From Mediterraneibacter massiliensis (GTDB taxonomy: Bacteria; Bacillota; Clostridia; Lachnospirales; Lachnospiraceae): a stretch of DNA of 64,000 bases. The notes beneath the pieces are model-generated. The model did no database searches and was not told the origin of the DNA. It saw only the letters and a program-made list of their open reading frames with translations. Made by a program: the position numbers and the translations under genes. The DNA is taken from the NCBI RefSeq assembly GCF_001487105.1, contig NZ_LN913001.1:1-64000 (forward strand). Reading direction: 5' to 3'. How positions within the stretch are numbered: position 1 is the stretch's first letter; each line of letters starts with the position of its first letter. Shown here one piece after another: positions 27,359-35,985 of the stretch.

Positions 27359-28744
27359 TTATATTTTTCTATATTTCATTCCTATCATCAATATAAGCGC
27401 CAGTAATATAGATGCAATACCTATACTGACTATTGCCTTTATGTTCCTGTCGGAATCGCCTGCTTCAGGAGATTTCTTTTCTTCACTTTCTTTTTGTTCA
27501 ATCTTTATATCCTGTTCGCTTCCTTGACTTGTCATATATTCTTTTGTCAATTGCACATGGGCGTTTCCTACATTTTCGCCTTTATATGTGTACGTAACAA
27601 ATCCTGTCCTGTCTTTCTCATCCATAATTGTAATCTCTGACTCCAGATCCGAAAGAGTTACTCCCAATGGTACCGTCACATATGCATTATCTTTAAAAGA
27701 TCCTATATTCTTTTTCAACTCTGTATTTTCTTCAACTGTTAAAGGGAGCCTGGTAAAATTTTCAAAAGCATAATCCAGCATTGCCCGTGTATCATCATAA
27801 ACAGATACGCCATAGTCGTGCAAAACTACTGCTGCCAGCCGCATAGAGCCATTATCTGCCATTGTTACAAGAGTGGTCTTAGCCTGATCTGTATATCCGG
27901 TTTTTCCGCCGGTACAGTATGCATAATAATAATAATTTTCTGGCCAGAGCATTTTATGATTTTGCCAGAGCACCCTTTCTTCTTCCATCAAATTAGTCGG
28001 AGGGATCGTATAAGAAAGAGACTGCATGATCGTCTGAAATACTTCTTTTTTATAAACTGCGGAAGCAATTAGCGCCATATCGTGTGCTGTCGTATAATGT
28101 TCTTCGTCATGGAGCCCATTTGCATTGACCCAATGCGATCTTGTGCAGCCCAGCTCTATTGAACGGTCATTCATTTTCTGGATAAAAGCAGCATATCCTC
28201 CACCCATTTTCTGTCCGATGTTTTCTGCCACCGCATAGGAAACTTCATTTGCGGACGCTAAAAGTACCCCATATAAAGCTTCCTCCAATGTCAGAATTTC
28301 TCCAGGTGTCATTCCTATACTGGCATCCCCATATTCCAAAAAAGAAATACTGTCTTCCGAAAAAATAATCTCATCCGCAAGTTCTCCATTTTCCAGTGCC
28401 ACTAAAGTAGTAAGAAGTTTTGTAATACTTGCAGGATACTGTTTTTCATCTGCTCTTTTTTCATAAAGTACGGCGCCGCTGTCCATATCTATAACAATCG
28501 CAGACGCTCCGTATATGTTTGGTCCCTGAGGCCAATCTTTTATTACATTTGTATCCGGCACTGTCTCATAGGATTCTTGTTTTTCTTTTTCTTCTGCTGC
28601 CTGCTTTTCTTCTTCTGTCATTTCTGCTTCTTCAGACACATTCTGATCTGTCTGCACTTCCTCTGCCAGTACTTTCCATGATGGCTGTAGTATAAGCACA
28701 GCAGCCAATATCATAAGTAAAATCTGTTTTCCTGATTTTCTCAT
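27359..28744 (-). CDS. D-alanyl-D-alanine carboxypeptidase (DacF-like PBP5 family)
   Basis: 461 aa. A signal peptide (1-27), a Glu/Lys-rich spacer (about 30-65), and a serine peptidase S11 domain with SITK (Ser106-Lys109), SAN (in LASANEVS) and KTG (GGKTGYT) motifs are all present. A PBP5-like C-terminal domain (about 345-400) and a C-terminal membrane anchor (about 437-457) follow. It trims the terminal D-Ala of peptidoglycan at the outer membrane face. In spore-formers similar proteins act in sporulation or vegetative wall maturation; which one applies is not decidable here. Confidence 0.93.
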   Translation of the reverse strand: MRKSGKQILLMILAAVLILQPSWKVLAEEVQTDQNVSEEAEMTEEEKQAAEEKEKQESYETVPDTNVIKDWPQGPNIYGASAIVIDMDSGAVLYEKRADEKQYPASITKLLTTLVALENGELADEIIFSEDSISFLEYGDASIGMTPGEILTLEEALYGVLLASANEVSYAVAENIGQKMGGGYAAFIQKMNDRSIELGCTRSHWVNANGLHDEEHYTTAHDMALIASAVYKKEVFQTIMQSLSYTIPPTNLMEEERVLWQNHKMLWPENYYYYAYCTGGKTGYTDQAKTTLVTMADNGSMRLAAVVLHDYGVSVYDDTRAMLDYAFENFTRLPLTVEENTELKKNIGSFKDNAYVTVPLGVTLSDLESEITIMDEKDRTGFVTYTYKGENVGNAHVQLTKEYMTSQGSEQDIKIEQKESEEKKSPEAGDSDRNIKAIVSIGIASILLALILMIGMKYRKI

Positions 28745-28825
28745 TCTTTAACCTCCATAGCAGCAGGCTCTATTTCCTGTAATTATTAATCAAAATATCA
28801 AGTATGAAACGGAGACCGCATTCCC

Positions 28826-29056
28826 CTGAAACCCATAAATGAACATAAACTTGCAGAAAAACTCAGAAAGCAATACATCGAATCTCATCTGGAAAGCATG
28901 ACCTACTATCATATTAAATACATGAACGACAGTGACTTTCTGGATATGGACTGTTTTTCTCTTTTTCTAAAAGAGAGAACTTTCCTAATACTTAAAAAAA
29001 TGCCATTTATAAAATATGGCATTCTGTTGATTTTTCGTATTCTTATTTCCATATAA
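28826..29056 (+). pseudogene. Probable coding remnant, unrecognised
   Basis: An open frame of about 76 codons reads LKPINEHKLAEKLRKQYI then MTYYHIKYMNDSDFLDMD, with protein-like composition but no ATG, GTG or TTG start with a ribosome binding site (only CTG at 28826). The flanks are dacF and rpiR, both on minus. It may be a degraded fragment. I cannot name a family. Confidence 0.35.
28994..29023 (-). terminator. Terminator of the RpiR regulator gene
   Basis: On the minus strand AATGCCAT and ATGGCATT (arms 29016-29023 and 28999-29006) are followed by a T7 run, about 60 nt after the regulator's stop codon. Confidence 0.8.
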
Positions 29057-29082
29057 TAACTATATTACTATTTTTTATCTTT

Positions 29083-29931
29083 TTACTCTGTATAGATATC
29101 CATTGCTTTCAACAGCTCTTCTTTTTGTTTAAAGTTTTCGTTCATCCTTTCGTTCTTATGTAAACTTAAGACTTCGACAGAAAGTGCTTTTATAATTGTA
29201 ACCGCCATAACATATCCATAAGAGGGTGTTTTGTTTCCTGGAATGAGGCTGATATCTGCCTGTATGGCAAGTGGTGATGTATACAAATCTGTAAGTGCGA
29301 TCGTACTTGCTTTCTGAGAATGAAAATATCGAATCACATCTACTGTATTTTTCGTATATGCCTTAAATCCAATGGCAACCAGGACGTCTCCTTCTTTGAC
29401 ATTGGCAATCCTGTCATATATATCATCCACACCTATAGTAAGTAATATGACATTATCCATGTAATCGCTTAAAAGATGATAAAGATAAAATGCCACTGAA
29501 TAGGCTTCTCGTAAGCCTAAGATATATACCCGGCGCGCATTTTTTATTTTGCCTGCAGCTTTCAAGAAATTTTCATTCAAATCCTCTGTATACATTTCTT
29601 TTAATATCTCTGTATTAGATTCAATTTGTTTTTTTAGAATGCCTCCTTCTTCTTTCCCCCAGCCACGATACGTCTCTGTCTCTTTTATAACCAGCTCTTT
29701 CTGCATCAAGACTTGTATTACTTTTTGTAATTCAGAATAACCACTGTACCCAAGGCTTGTACAAAACCGGTGAATACTTGTCGCACTGACTCCACATTCA
29801 CTGCTGATTTCCTGAATAGAAAGGAAGGGAATACGCAGATACTCTTTCTTTACATACGCCGCAATTTTTGTTAATACTTTAGTAAAATTTGATGACTGTT
29901 GTTCTATCCGTTCTAATAAGTCAAACTTCAA
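29083..29931 (-). CDS. MurR/RpiR-family transcriptional regulator (HTH + SIS)
   Basis: About 282 aa using TTG 29931, 8 nt after AAGGAG; an ATG at 29940 is an alternative but touches that site. An N-terminal HTH_6 domain (about 1-75; SIQEISSECGVSATSIHRFCTSLGYSGYSEL) is joined to a SIS domain (about 115-260; VYILGLREAYSVAFYL). SIS domains bind phosphosugars or related phosphorylated ligands. It is downstream of, and in the same orientation as, the amidohydrolase, so it probably controls this gene and the divergent symporter. Confidence 0.9.
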   Translation of the reverse strand: MKFDLLERIEQQSSNFTKVLTKIAAYVKKEYLRIPFLSIQEISSECGVSATSIHRFCTSLGYSGYSELQKVIQVLMQKELVIKETETYRGWGKEEGGILKKQIESNTEILKEMYTEDLNENFLKAAGKIKNARRVYILGLREAYSVAFYLYHLLSDYMDNVILLTIGVDDIYDRIANVKEGDVLVAIGFKAYTKNTVDVIRYFHSQKASTIALTDLYTSPLAIQADISLIPGNKTPSYGYVMAVTIIKALSVEVLSLHKNERMNENFKQKEELLKAMDIYTE

Positions 29932-30095
29932 ATCCGTCATCTCCTTCCAATACCCCGAATGACACGTCATCCGGGGTAGTTTTGCAATCTATTTTACCAT
30001 ATATTTTTTACACTGTCCATATGAGCACAAAGCTATTGCTCCTCGCTTATGCTCCTTTTGTTAATAAAATTATATTTATCTGCTTATCCTGCGAA

Positions 30096-31238
30096 CTATA
30101 TTTTATATACACGGCGCAGATTATCACATAGGATGTTACGTGCCGCCTTCATTGCATACTCTTCGGTAATATATCCTCTATCCATAAGCGTCTCCAACGC
30201 TCTTGCCAGAGATTTTCTTACAAATCTAGCCGCCAGCCACATATGTTCAGGAACTCCTGCACCATCACTTCCATAGAATATCTTATTGAGCGGAGCCATT
30301 TCAAAAAGCTTTAATAGCTTGTCATCTGCGGCAAAACTTGCATACGGTATCATGGAACTGACATCTGCATAGATATTTGTGTAGTGGTTCAGAAGTATCC
30401 CCAATTCCTCCAAATATGGATAGGACGCATGAATAAGCACTATTTTTGTTCCCTGACAGTAGGAAGAATTTATTGCGTCAAAAAGAAGAAGAGGATTGCA
30501 CTGTAACATATTGCAGTCGGGACTATCCCCCAAACCCGTGTGTATCTGCAGCGGCACATCCTGTTCTCTGCAAATCTCACACCCTTTTAGGAAAGTATAA
30601 TCACGTACTTTCTTTTCGGCAACTATATCCTGCGGATCTGCCAGATATGCATAGTATCCGCTGCGGAATTCTTCTTCTGATAATACTTCTACCTTTAATC
30701 CGGTCAAATATGCGATCACAGATTTTACTGCTACAAGATTTTCATTTTTAATCATTGCTACTGTATCCTCTTTCAGCCGCCGCGTAAATTCATCAAAAGA
30801 AGGTTCTTCTGCGAGAATTTTTTCTGCCACCCATTCAATACGATTGATACCATATACCTTTGTATCTCCCACTTCCTTATAGAAATCGCTGATTTCCTGG
30901 CTAGTCAGAGTCTTGCGCGTGATCGGGTATCCAAAGTCTACTAAAAGGGCCTCCAATCCGGCATCTTTGATCAAATCTTGCACGTAAGTATTCATACTGC
31001 GCGCTTTATTACGCTGTTTGACTACTTCTTCCTGCGAAGCTCCTGCATCCATTTTGAAAAATCTTTTTAACTCATTGGTCATCATATGATATAGTATCGT
31101 ATGTCTCATATCTTCAGATTCTACCGGATAAAGCCCGATGCAAAGAGCACGTTCAAAATCTTTTGCTTCACGTCCATATGGAAATGGATGGCAATGGTTA
31201 TCGATAGCAGGAATGCCGCTTAAATCTAATTTTTTCAT
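30096..31238 (-). CDS. Amidohydrolase-family protein (metal-dependent hydrolase)
   Basis: 380 aa from ATG 31238, preceded by GGAGG. The TIM-barrel metal site is recognisable: IDNHCHP (first two His), QIHTGLG, LIHASYPYLEELG and YGSDGAGVPEHMW (Asp). The sequence resembles the amidohydrolase_2 domain that is fused to glutamine synthetase in FluG-like proteins. It is probably a cytoplasmic hydrolase or decarboxylase for an imported compound. It sits between an RpiR regulator and a divergent Na+/solute symporter, so a catabolic role for one shared substrate is likely; the substrate is not known. Confidence 0.82.
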   Translation of the reverse strand: MKKLDLSGIPAIDNHCHPFPYGREAKDFERALCIGLYPVESEDMRHTILYHMMTNELKRFFKMDAGASQEEVVKQRNKARSMNTYVQDLIKDAGLEALLVDFGYPITRKTLTSQEISDFYKEVGDTKVYGINRIEWVAEKILAEEPSFDEFTRRLKEDTVAMIKNENLVAVKSVIAYLTGLKVEVLSEEEFRSGYYAYLADPQDIVAEKKVRDYTFLKGCEICREQDVPLQIHTGLGDSPDCNMLQCNPLLLFDAINSSYCQGTKIVLIHASYPYLEELGILLNHYTNIYADVSSMIPYASFAADDKLLKLFEMAPLNKIFYGSDGAGVPEHMWLAARFVRKSLARALETLMDRGYITEEYAMKAARNILCDNLRRVYKI

Positions 31239-31345
31239 TCTTAATTTCCTCCATTGTTTTTCATTTTTCTCTCTGATTAAATTTTGTTTCTGCTCTAAAT
31301 GCATACACTTTTTTCTGTCTTTTATTCTATCAAATATTTTTTATC

Positions 31346-31422
31346 TGTCAATAGAAAAAGATTATCTTTTTTTAAAATAAATTATCTTTTTTATTGACAA
31401 AACTATTTTGGCATTATATATT
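31346..31422. promoter_or_regulatory. Divergent promoters with shared palindrome
   Basis: TGTCAATAgAAAAAGAT (31346-31362) and ATCTTTTTTATTGACA (31384-31399) are near-perfect inverted repeats, and each outer end is the -35 (TTGACA) of a promoter: rightward TATATT at 31417-31422, leftward TAGAAT near 31324-31329. A repressor bound here, plausibly the RpiR protein, would hit both promoters. Confidence 0.7.
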
Positions 31423-31580
31423 AAGTACAGATAATTTATTTCACATTTCACTGATTAAATACATAAATTCTGAAAACTTTTTTTCAAATGCATGCACTTT
31501 GAAAATTTAATAAACTAAAATGGATCCATTTATTTCTGCTGTTCCAAATAAAATTTAATACTTTAATGAGGAGAAAAATT

Positions 31581-31856
31581 ATGAAAGAAAACCATATGAA
31601 AGGAAATATCTGTTTAGAAAACAGCAAAAGACCAAGGTCTATGAATAATAAAGTCATTATTCCTATTTTCATTGTACTGTTTCTTTTAGGCTTCATCCCA
31701 TTTCCTTTTACAAAACAATCCCCTGTTCTCCTGTTTGGATGGTTACCTGTCACTCTTGCTTATTGGTGGATATTGATGTTTATAGACCTGATCTTTATAT
31801 ATTGTGTCTGCAGACATTTTGTCAAAGTATCACAGGAAAAGGAGGGGAACGAATGA
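31581..31856 (+). CDS. Small membrane protein, DUF3311-like, partner of the symporter
   Basis: 91 aa from ATG 31581 (GAGGAG 8 nt upstream). Two hydrophobic helices (about 23-45 and 52-78) and the FIPFPFTKQSPVLLFGWLPVTLAYWW pattern are typical of the small proteins encoded in front of sodium/solute symporters. Its stop overlaps the start of the symporter (ATGA), which implies coupled translation and a probable complex. The first 20 residues are polar and cytoplasmic. Confidence 0.8.
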   Translation: MKENHMKGNICLENSKRPRSMNNKVIIPIFIVLFLLGFIPFPFTKQSPVLLFGWLPVTLAYWWILMFIDLIFIYCVCRHFVKVSQEKEGNE

Positions 31857-33331
31857 ATAAACAGATACTTAGTTTTTTGATAATTATTACTTATCTTTTC
31901 TTTATGCTTATAGTTACGATTATAAACGGGAGAAGAAAAAAACATAAAAAAAACGCGGAGGGATTCTTCTTAGCCGGCCGCGGTGTCAGTTCCGTACTTC
32001 TTCCTCTGACTATGATCGCTTCCGTGATGAGTACCTTTGCATTTCTGGGAGCCCCGGGAATGTACTATAACCATGGTATCTCCTATTTCGCCATTGTTTT
32101 AAGCCAAATGTGGGTCTGTCTGATGATTCTGTATTTTGGAAATAAAATCCGCAGACAGGCGAAAAAATACGGCTATCTCTCCATTGGCGATTATTTTCAG
32201 GATAGATATAAAAGCTCTTACCTGAAAGTGCTTGCCTCCTGTATTGCAGTCCTTATGACCATGGTTTTCCTCGCCATGCAATATGTCGGCAATGCACGTG
32301 CTCTATCTATGGTTACCGGAGAAATAGTTCCCTATGAAGCAGCGATCTTTGTTTCTGTTGTCTTTTCCCTCTTATATGTTTTGATCGGAGGCGCCAGCGG
32401 TGTAGTACTCTTAGACGCTATTCAGGCTATTATCCTTATAGTAGGCATCGTTGTTGCCGCTTATATTGCCCTTGGACCTTCAGGAGGGATTGACGCTTTG
32501 TTCAATACAACCGCTTCCTCCCTACCTGAACTTTTAAGTCGCCCAGGTCCTAAAGGGCTTTACACCGATCAATACTGGATCATGCAATTTATTGTACTTC
32601 CTTTTGGTTTATGGCTCTGTCCACATGTGTGGAATAAGTCCTTAATGGCAAAGGATGAAAAAGCCTTGTCCCGTTCGGCATTCAGTATTCCGCTGTCTAT
32701 GATAATTATTTACGGAGTAGCAGCTTTATTTATTGGTCTGGCAGGTCATATTCTTATTCCAGCTTCAGAAGTCACCGCCGCAGATAATATTCTTCCTATG
32801 ATGATGACTCGCTACAGTCATTGGCTCGTTGCCGCCCTTATCATGGGAGCAGCAATGTCCGCCGGGCTTTCAACCATGAATGCTATGCTTTTGGTTACAT
32901 CACAAATTGTTTCACAAGATTTAATACTCTTCAAACGAAAAGATCAAGTTACTGATAAACAAAATATGTTTCTTTCTCGTATAATCATTATAGCTATAGC
33001 TGTAATATGCAGCCTTATTGCTCTGCGGCCACCTCAGACCCTAGTACAGCTAGTGCAGGATGTGGCTTATACAGGTCTTGCGCAGCTTGCTCCGCCTTTT
33101 ATCGCCGGACTTTATTGGAAAGGTGTTAGAAAAGAGGGTGCTATCGCCGGACTTACTGCCGGTACAATTATTCTTTTTGCCACACGTATTATGAATGTAT
33201 CTCCACTTGGTTGGCCTGGTTTTATGTGGGCATTTGGAATTAACATCCTTCTTTTAATATTCATTTCTCTATTATTAAAGAAAAAGGATATTTCGGACAT
33301 AGAGGCAAGATTCTTTGTACCCTTTAAATAG
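31853..33331 (+). CDS. Sodium:solute symporter (SSS family)
   Basis: 492 aa from ATG 31853, 7 nt after GGAGGGG. About 13 hydrophobic segments, with the conserved FFLAGRGVSSVLLPLTMIAS, STFAFLGAPGMYYNHG and the GAAMSAGLSTMNAMLL sodium-site helix of the pantothenate/proline/glucose transporter family. It would import a small organic solute with Na+. It forms an operon with the DUF3311 protein and is divergent from the amidohydrolase. Substrate cannot be inferred, but the RpiR regulator hints at a phosphorylated intermediate. Confidence 0.92.
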   Translation: MNKQILSFLIIITYLFFMLIVTIINGRRKKHKKNAEGFFLAGRGVSSVLLPLTMIASVMSTFAFLGAPGMYYNHGISYFAIVLSQMWVCLMILYFGNKIRRQAKKYGYLSIGDYFQDRYKSSYLKVLASCIAVLMTMVFLAMQYVGNARALSMVTGEIVPYEAAIFVSVVFSLLYVLIGGASGVVLLDAIQAIILIVGIVVAAYIALGPSGGIDALFNTTASSLPELLSRPGPKGLYTDQYWIMQFIVLPFGLWLCPHVWNKSLMAKDEKALSRSAFSIPLSMIIIYGVAALFIGLAGHILIPASEVTAADNILPMMMTRYSHWLVAALIMGAAMSAGLSTMNAMLLVTSQIVSQDLILFKRKDQVTDKQNMFLSRIIIIAIAVICSLIALRPPQTLVQLVQDVAYTGLAQLAPPFIAGLYWKGVRKEGAIAGLTAGTIILFATRIMNVSPLGWPGFMWAFGINILLLIFISLLLKKKDISDIEARFFVPFK

Positions 33332-33417
33332 AATTTGAAATTTTTCTATATTAAGACTGATCGTCATATTAATAAATTAAAATCAAATCTAAAAAGGCTC
33401 TTCCTTATTTATTCAAC

Positions 33418-33619
33418 TTAAACCGCCCCCCAAAAGTTAGACCAAAAATCTAACGATTGGGAGGTCGATTTTTTCATTGCAAAATATTATTCATTTGAAT
33501 TCAAGAAACAAATAGTTCTTGAATGTTTATCTTGTGGAAAGAGGTCTGACTTTTTAGCGAAGAAGTATAGAGTTTCTCAAGGGAAAATGGTTCGAAACTG
33601 GATAAATAATTATAAATAA
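33418..33619 (+). mobile_element. IS3-family insertion sequence remnant (left end and orfA fragment)
   Basis: The left end ACCGCCCCCCAAAAGTTAG and the GTTAGA/TCTAAC inverted repeat (33436-33454) match IS3 termini. The frame 33476-33619 reads YSFEFKKQIVLECL then DFLAKKYRVSQGKMVRNWI, the helix-turn-helix of an OrfA transposase subunit, and stops early. OrfB is absent, so this is a dead fragment. Confidence 0.75.
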
Positions 33620-33653
33620 TTAGGAGAGAATTCAAATTGAAAGATCTGCTTGC

Positions 33654-33975
33654 TATGCAGGGAAATACATTTCTCTGGAAGCCAAAATTGCAAAAGCGAA
33701 GGACCTTTACTATGATGCACTTGCAAGATCCCAGGATGGGTGATATGAAGGCTGTGAAGATGCAGTTCCTTTCATCAAATATATTCTGAGCACCGTTCTT
33801 GCTGCTTATAAGGATTGAAGACAGATTCTCTATTGTAGAAATAGAGCTACTAGCAGTGGAAATGGTAAGAAAGACAACACAAAATAAGATTGGAAAGTTC
33901 ACAAAGCAAGATATTCGAGAACTACTCCCATCTTTGAGCATCAGTTCCATTGAAGCTCTCTCCGAAAATTTGTAA
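33654..33975 (+). pseudogene. Fic-family protein, C-terminal fragment, broken
   Basis: Reading frames joined across one nonsense codon (TGA in place of the usual Trp of DGWYEG, near 33741) and one frameshift (near 33819) give YAGKYISLEAKIAKAKDLYYD, FIKYILSTVLAAYKD and a winged-helix-like tail (FTKQDIRELLPSLSISSIE) as at the end of Fic AMP-transferases. The catalytic core is missing. It is a second Fic relative within 1 kb of an intact one. Confidence 0.7.
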
Positions 33976-34404
33976 AAGAAGGCGATTCTCTTCTATCTCA
34001 ATCAAATTATATCCTTTATTCTTTTCTCTAGCAATATTCCGCTGATTTCTTTTTCCACTAAGATATCTGCCACTAAATCCATCTTATAATAATCCCTATC
34101 GCCAAATTACTTATTCAATAAATCATTTGTAATCCGTTCATTTTTTGTAAGCTTATTCAATTCATTTAAAACAGCTAATCGACTATCTCTCGGACATGCT
34201 GCAATAACCTCCGAACCGGTTAAATCACCTATTTTTTTCAGTTACATAGGTTTTAACAACATCATACACCGACTTTCCTTAGGTTCATCATCCAGCCTTT
34301 TTTCGTCTATATTTATACCCTATTCAGAATGAAACTTTCAATAATTGGATAAAACTGCCGTTTCAAATATATAAAAACACAATATTAAACCATTCTAACT
34401 TTTC
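33976..34404. other. AT-rich decayed stretch without gene
   Basis: Short frames only, many stops in all six frames, no promoter or hairpin that stands out. It lies between the broken fic fragment and the left 79-bp repeat and is probably degraded mobile-element DNA. Confidence 0.5.
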
Positions 34405-34483
34405 ATTGCTTTCGCCAATGAAGTCAGCAATGCTTTCATTTCCGGATTTGCCAATACCTTTGTAAGTAACTCTGCATTTCTCT
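34405..34483. repeat. 79-bp direct repeat, left copy
   Basis: Matches 35684-35762 with two differences. It encodes (minus strand) the last residues of a tyrosine recombinase (NAELLTKVLANPEMKALL) detached from the rest of that gene. Confidence 0.9.
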
Positions 34484-34488
34484 ATGGG

Positions 34489-35589
34489 CTACGATAATTT
34501 TTTCAAAATCTTCTTCTCATTTATTCTTGAGAAGTCACTTAACCGATAGGATCTAACTCTTGTCTTAACAATGATCGGAATCAATAAACCACTATTTACA
34601 AGTTTCACACATCTATTAATAATCGTTTTATTTGTTACTCCAATTATTTTGCTTACCTCAATTGGTGTAAACTCGTATAATCGATTTTTTAATAGAAATA
34701 CTAAGAATTCCTTTTCTTTTGCATTTAAATAAGACAGACTTCCATCTAGCTCATCATTCTCAGATTCTTTGGATAACTCGTATACCTTTTTAGAATACAA
34801 TTCCATCATTCTCAAAAAATAATTGACCCAAATTTCCGGATGAGGAGGATTTTCTCTTCCTGAATAATACAAAGCAGGCAATCCCATTTGCAGCGATGCA
34901 TAATATTCATCTGAATCATAAGCAAAATATTCCTCCAGAGAACCTATCCCATTAAAACCATAGCCATGATAATCGAGGATATATCCTGACATTAGCCTAG
35001 CTGTTCTCCCATTTCCATCTTCAAAAGGATGAATAGTAACCAATTGATAATGAACTATAGCAGCAATAATCAGCGGGTGGTCATCTGTAGTATTTACATA
35101 TTCCACAAGTTCATCCAACAAGTTTGGTATATCTATATACTCTGGTGGAATATATTCCGCTGCTCCTGTTTTTGAATCATATACTGCAAATAACATCCCT
35201 GGTGGCATAGGACCTCTTAATCCTATCTTTTCTTTTGAAGCACCTTTTTCGACCATTGCTTGCACTTCCAGAATCATCTCTTTTGAAAAGTGTTCTTTCT
35301 TTTTCAACTTTTCTTCTAAAAGATTTAAAGCCAGAAAATAATTACGAACCTCTTGTTCTGGTTTAAAAAAATGTTTGTGAGGATCACTTTCAATAGCTTC
35401 ATTTGCCTGTTTTTCAGTCAATGGATTCCCTTCAATCTTATTAGAAGCATAAGAACTCTTTTTCTTAGAATTTTTTCTAAGTCTATTTTTTGTAACAGGT
35501 GGTATTTCTATCGTGCTGAGAGAAAAACGTTTTTCATCTATTTCCGATATCCTTTTTAAAATTTCATTTGTTAGTGTAACTTTAATCAT
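34489..35589 (-). CDS. Fic/DOC-family protein, probable AMP-transferase
   Basis: 366 aa from ATG 35589, 7 nt after GGAGGT. The Fic core motif HPFEDGNGRTAR starts at His187 and is intact. An N-terminal SNKIEGN inhibitory-helix motif marks a self-inhibited class II Fic protein, and a C-terminal winged helix (about 300-366) follows. Fic enzymes AMPylate target proteins such as gyrase or small GTPases; many stand-alone class II forms are regulators. The gene is bracketed by direct repeats made of an integrase gene end, suggesting it arrived as a cassette. Confidence 0.9.
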   Translation of the reverse strand: MIKVTLTNEILKRISEIDEKRFSLSTIEIPPVTKNRLRKNSKKKSSYASNKIEGNPLTEKQANEAIESDPHKHFFKPEQEVRNYFLALNLLEEKLKKKEHFSKEMILEVQAMVEKGASKEKIGLRGPMPPGMLFAVYDSKTGAAEYIPPEYIDIPNLLDELVEYVNTTDDHPLIIAAIVHYQLVTIHPFEDGNGRTARLMSGYILDYHGYGFNGIGSLEEYFAYDSDEYYASLQMGLPALYYSGRENPPHPEIWVNYFLRMMELYSKKVYELSKESENDELDGSLSYLNAKEKEFLVFLLKNRLYEFTPIEVSKIIGVTNKTIINRCVKLVNSGLLIPIIVKTRVRSYRLSDFSRINEKKILKKLS

Positions 35590-35676
35590 ATTTTCCACCT
35601 CCATTTTTTCCATATATTATATCGTTTCATAAACTATTTTTCCACTAAAATTACACTATTTTTTCACTATTTTTCA

Positions 35677-35985
35677 TTACTTGATTGCTTTCGCCAATGA
35701 AGTCAGCAATGCTTTCATTTCCGGATTTGCCAATACCTTTGCAAGTAATTCTGCATTTCTCTGTCGATCCTCAGCCATGATATGTGAATATACCTCTGTT
35801 ACTATATCAACCTGTGAATGACCGGAATCTCCCTGAACCGCTTTGATGTCTCCACCATTTAGTTTTAATTTATAGTTTACACTGCTATGTCTGAAACTAT
35901 GAAATACAACTGGTGAAAGATTTTAATCTTCAATCAACTTTTTCAACTGACCTCGAATTGCTCCTGCTCTGCCTTCCACTCAAGT
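35677..35985 (-). pseudogene. Tyrosine recombinase (integrase), C-terminal remnant
   Basis: The minus strand encodes VVFHSFRHSSVNYKLKLNGG, then GHSQVDIVTEVYSHIMAEDRQRNAELLAKVLANPEMK, the HxxR...GHS...Y catalytic end of a phage/ICE integrase. The N-terminal and most of the catalytic domain are missing and an in-frame TAA lies just before (near 35921-35924). The last 79 bp are the right direct repeat. Confidence 0.85.
35684..35762. repeat. 79-bp direct repeat, right copy
   Basis: Lies inside the integrase remnant and is the probable original copy, since here it continues in frame into the rest of the recombinase domain. The left copy at 34405-34483 differs at two positions. Confidence 0.9.

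Noticed and set aside
33501-33950. 149-aa minus-strand frame
   Set aside because: It is antisense to the IS3 and Fic remnants, which explain the region better.
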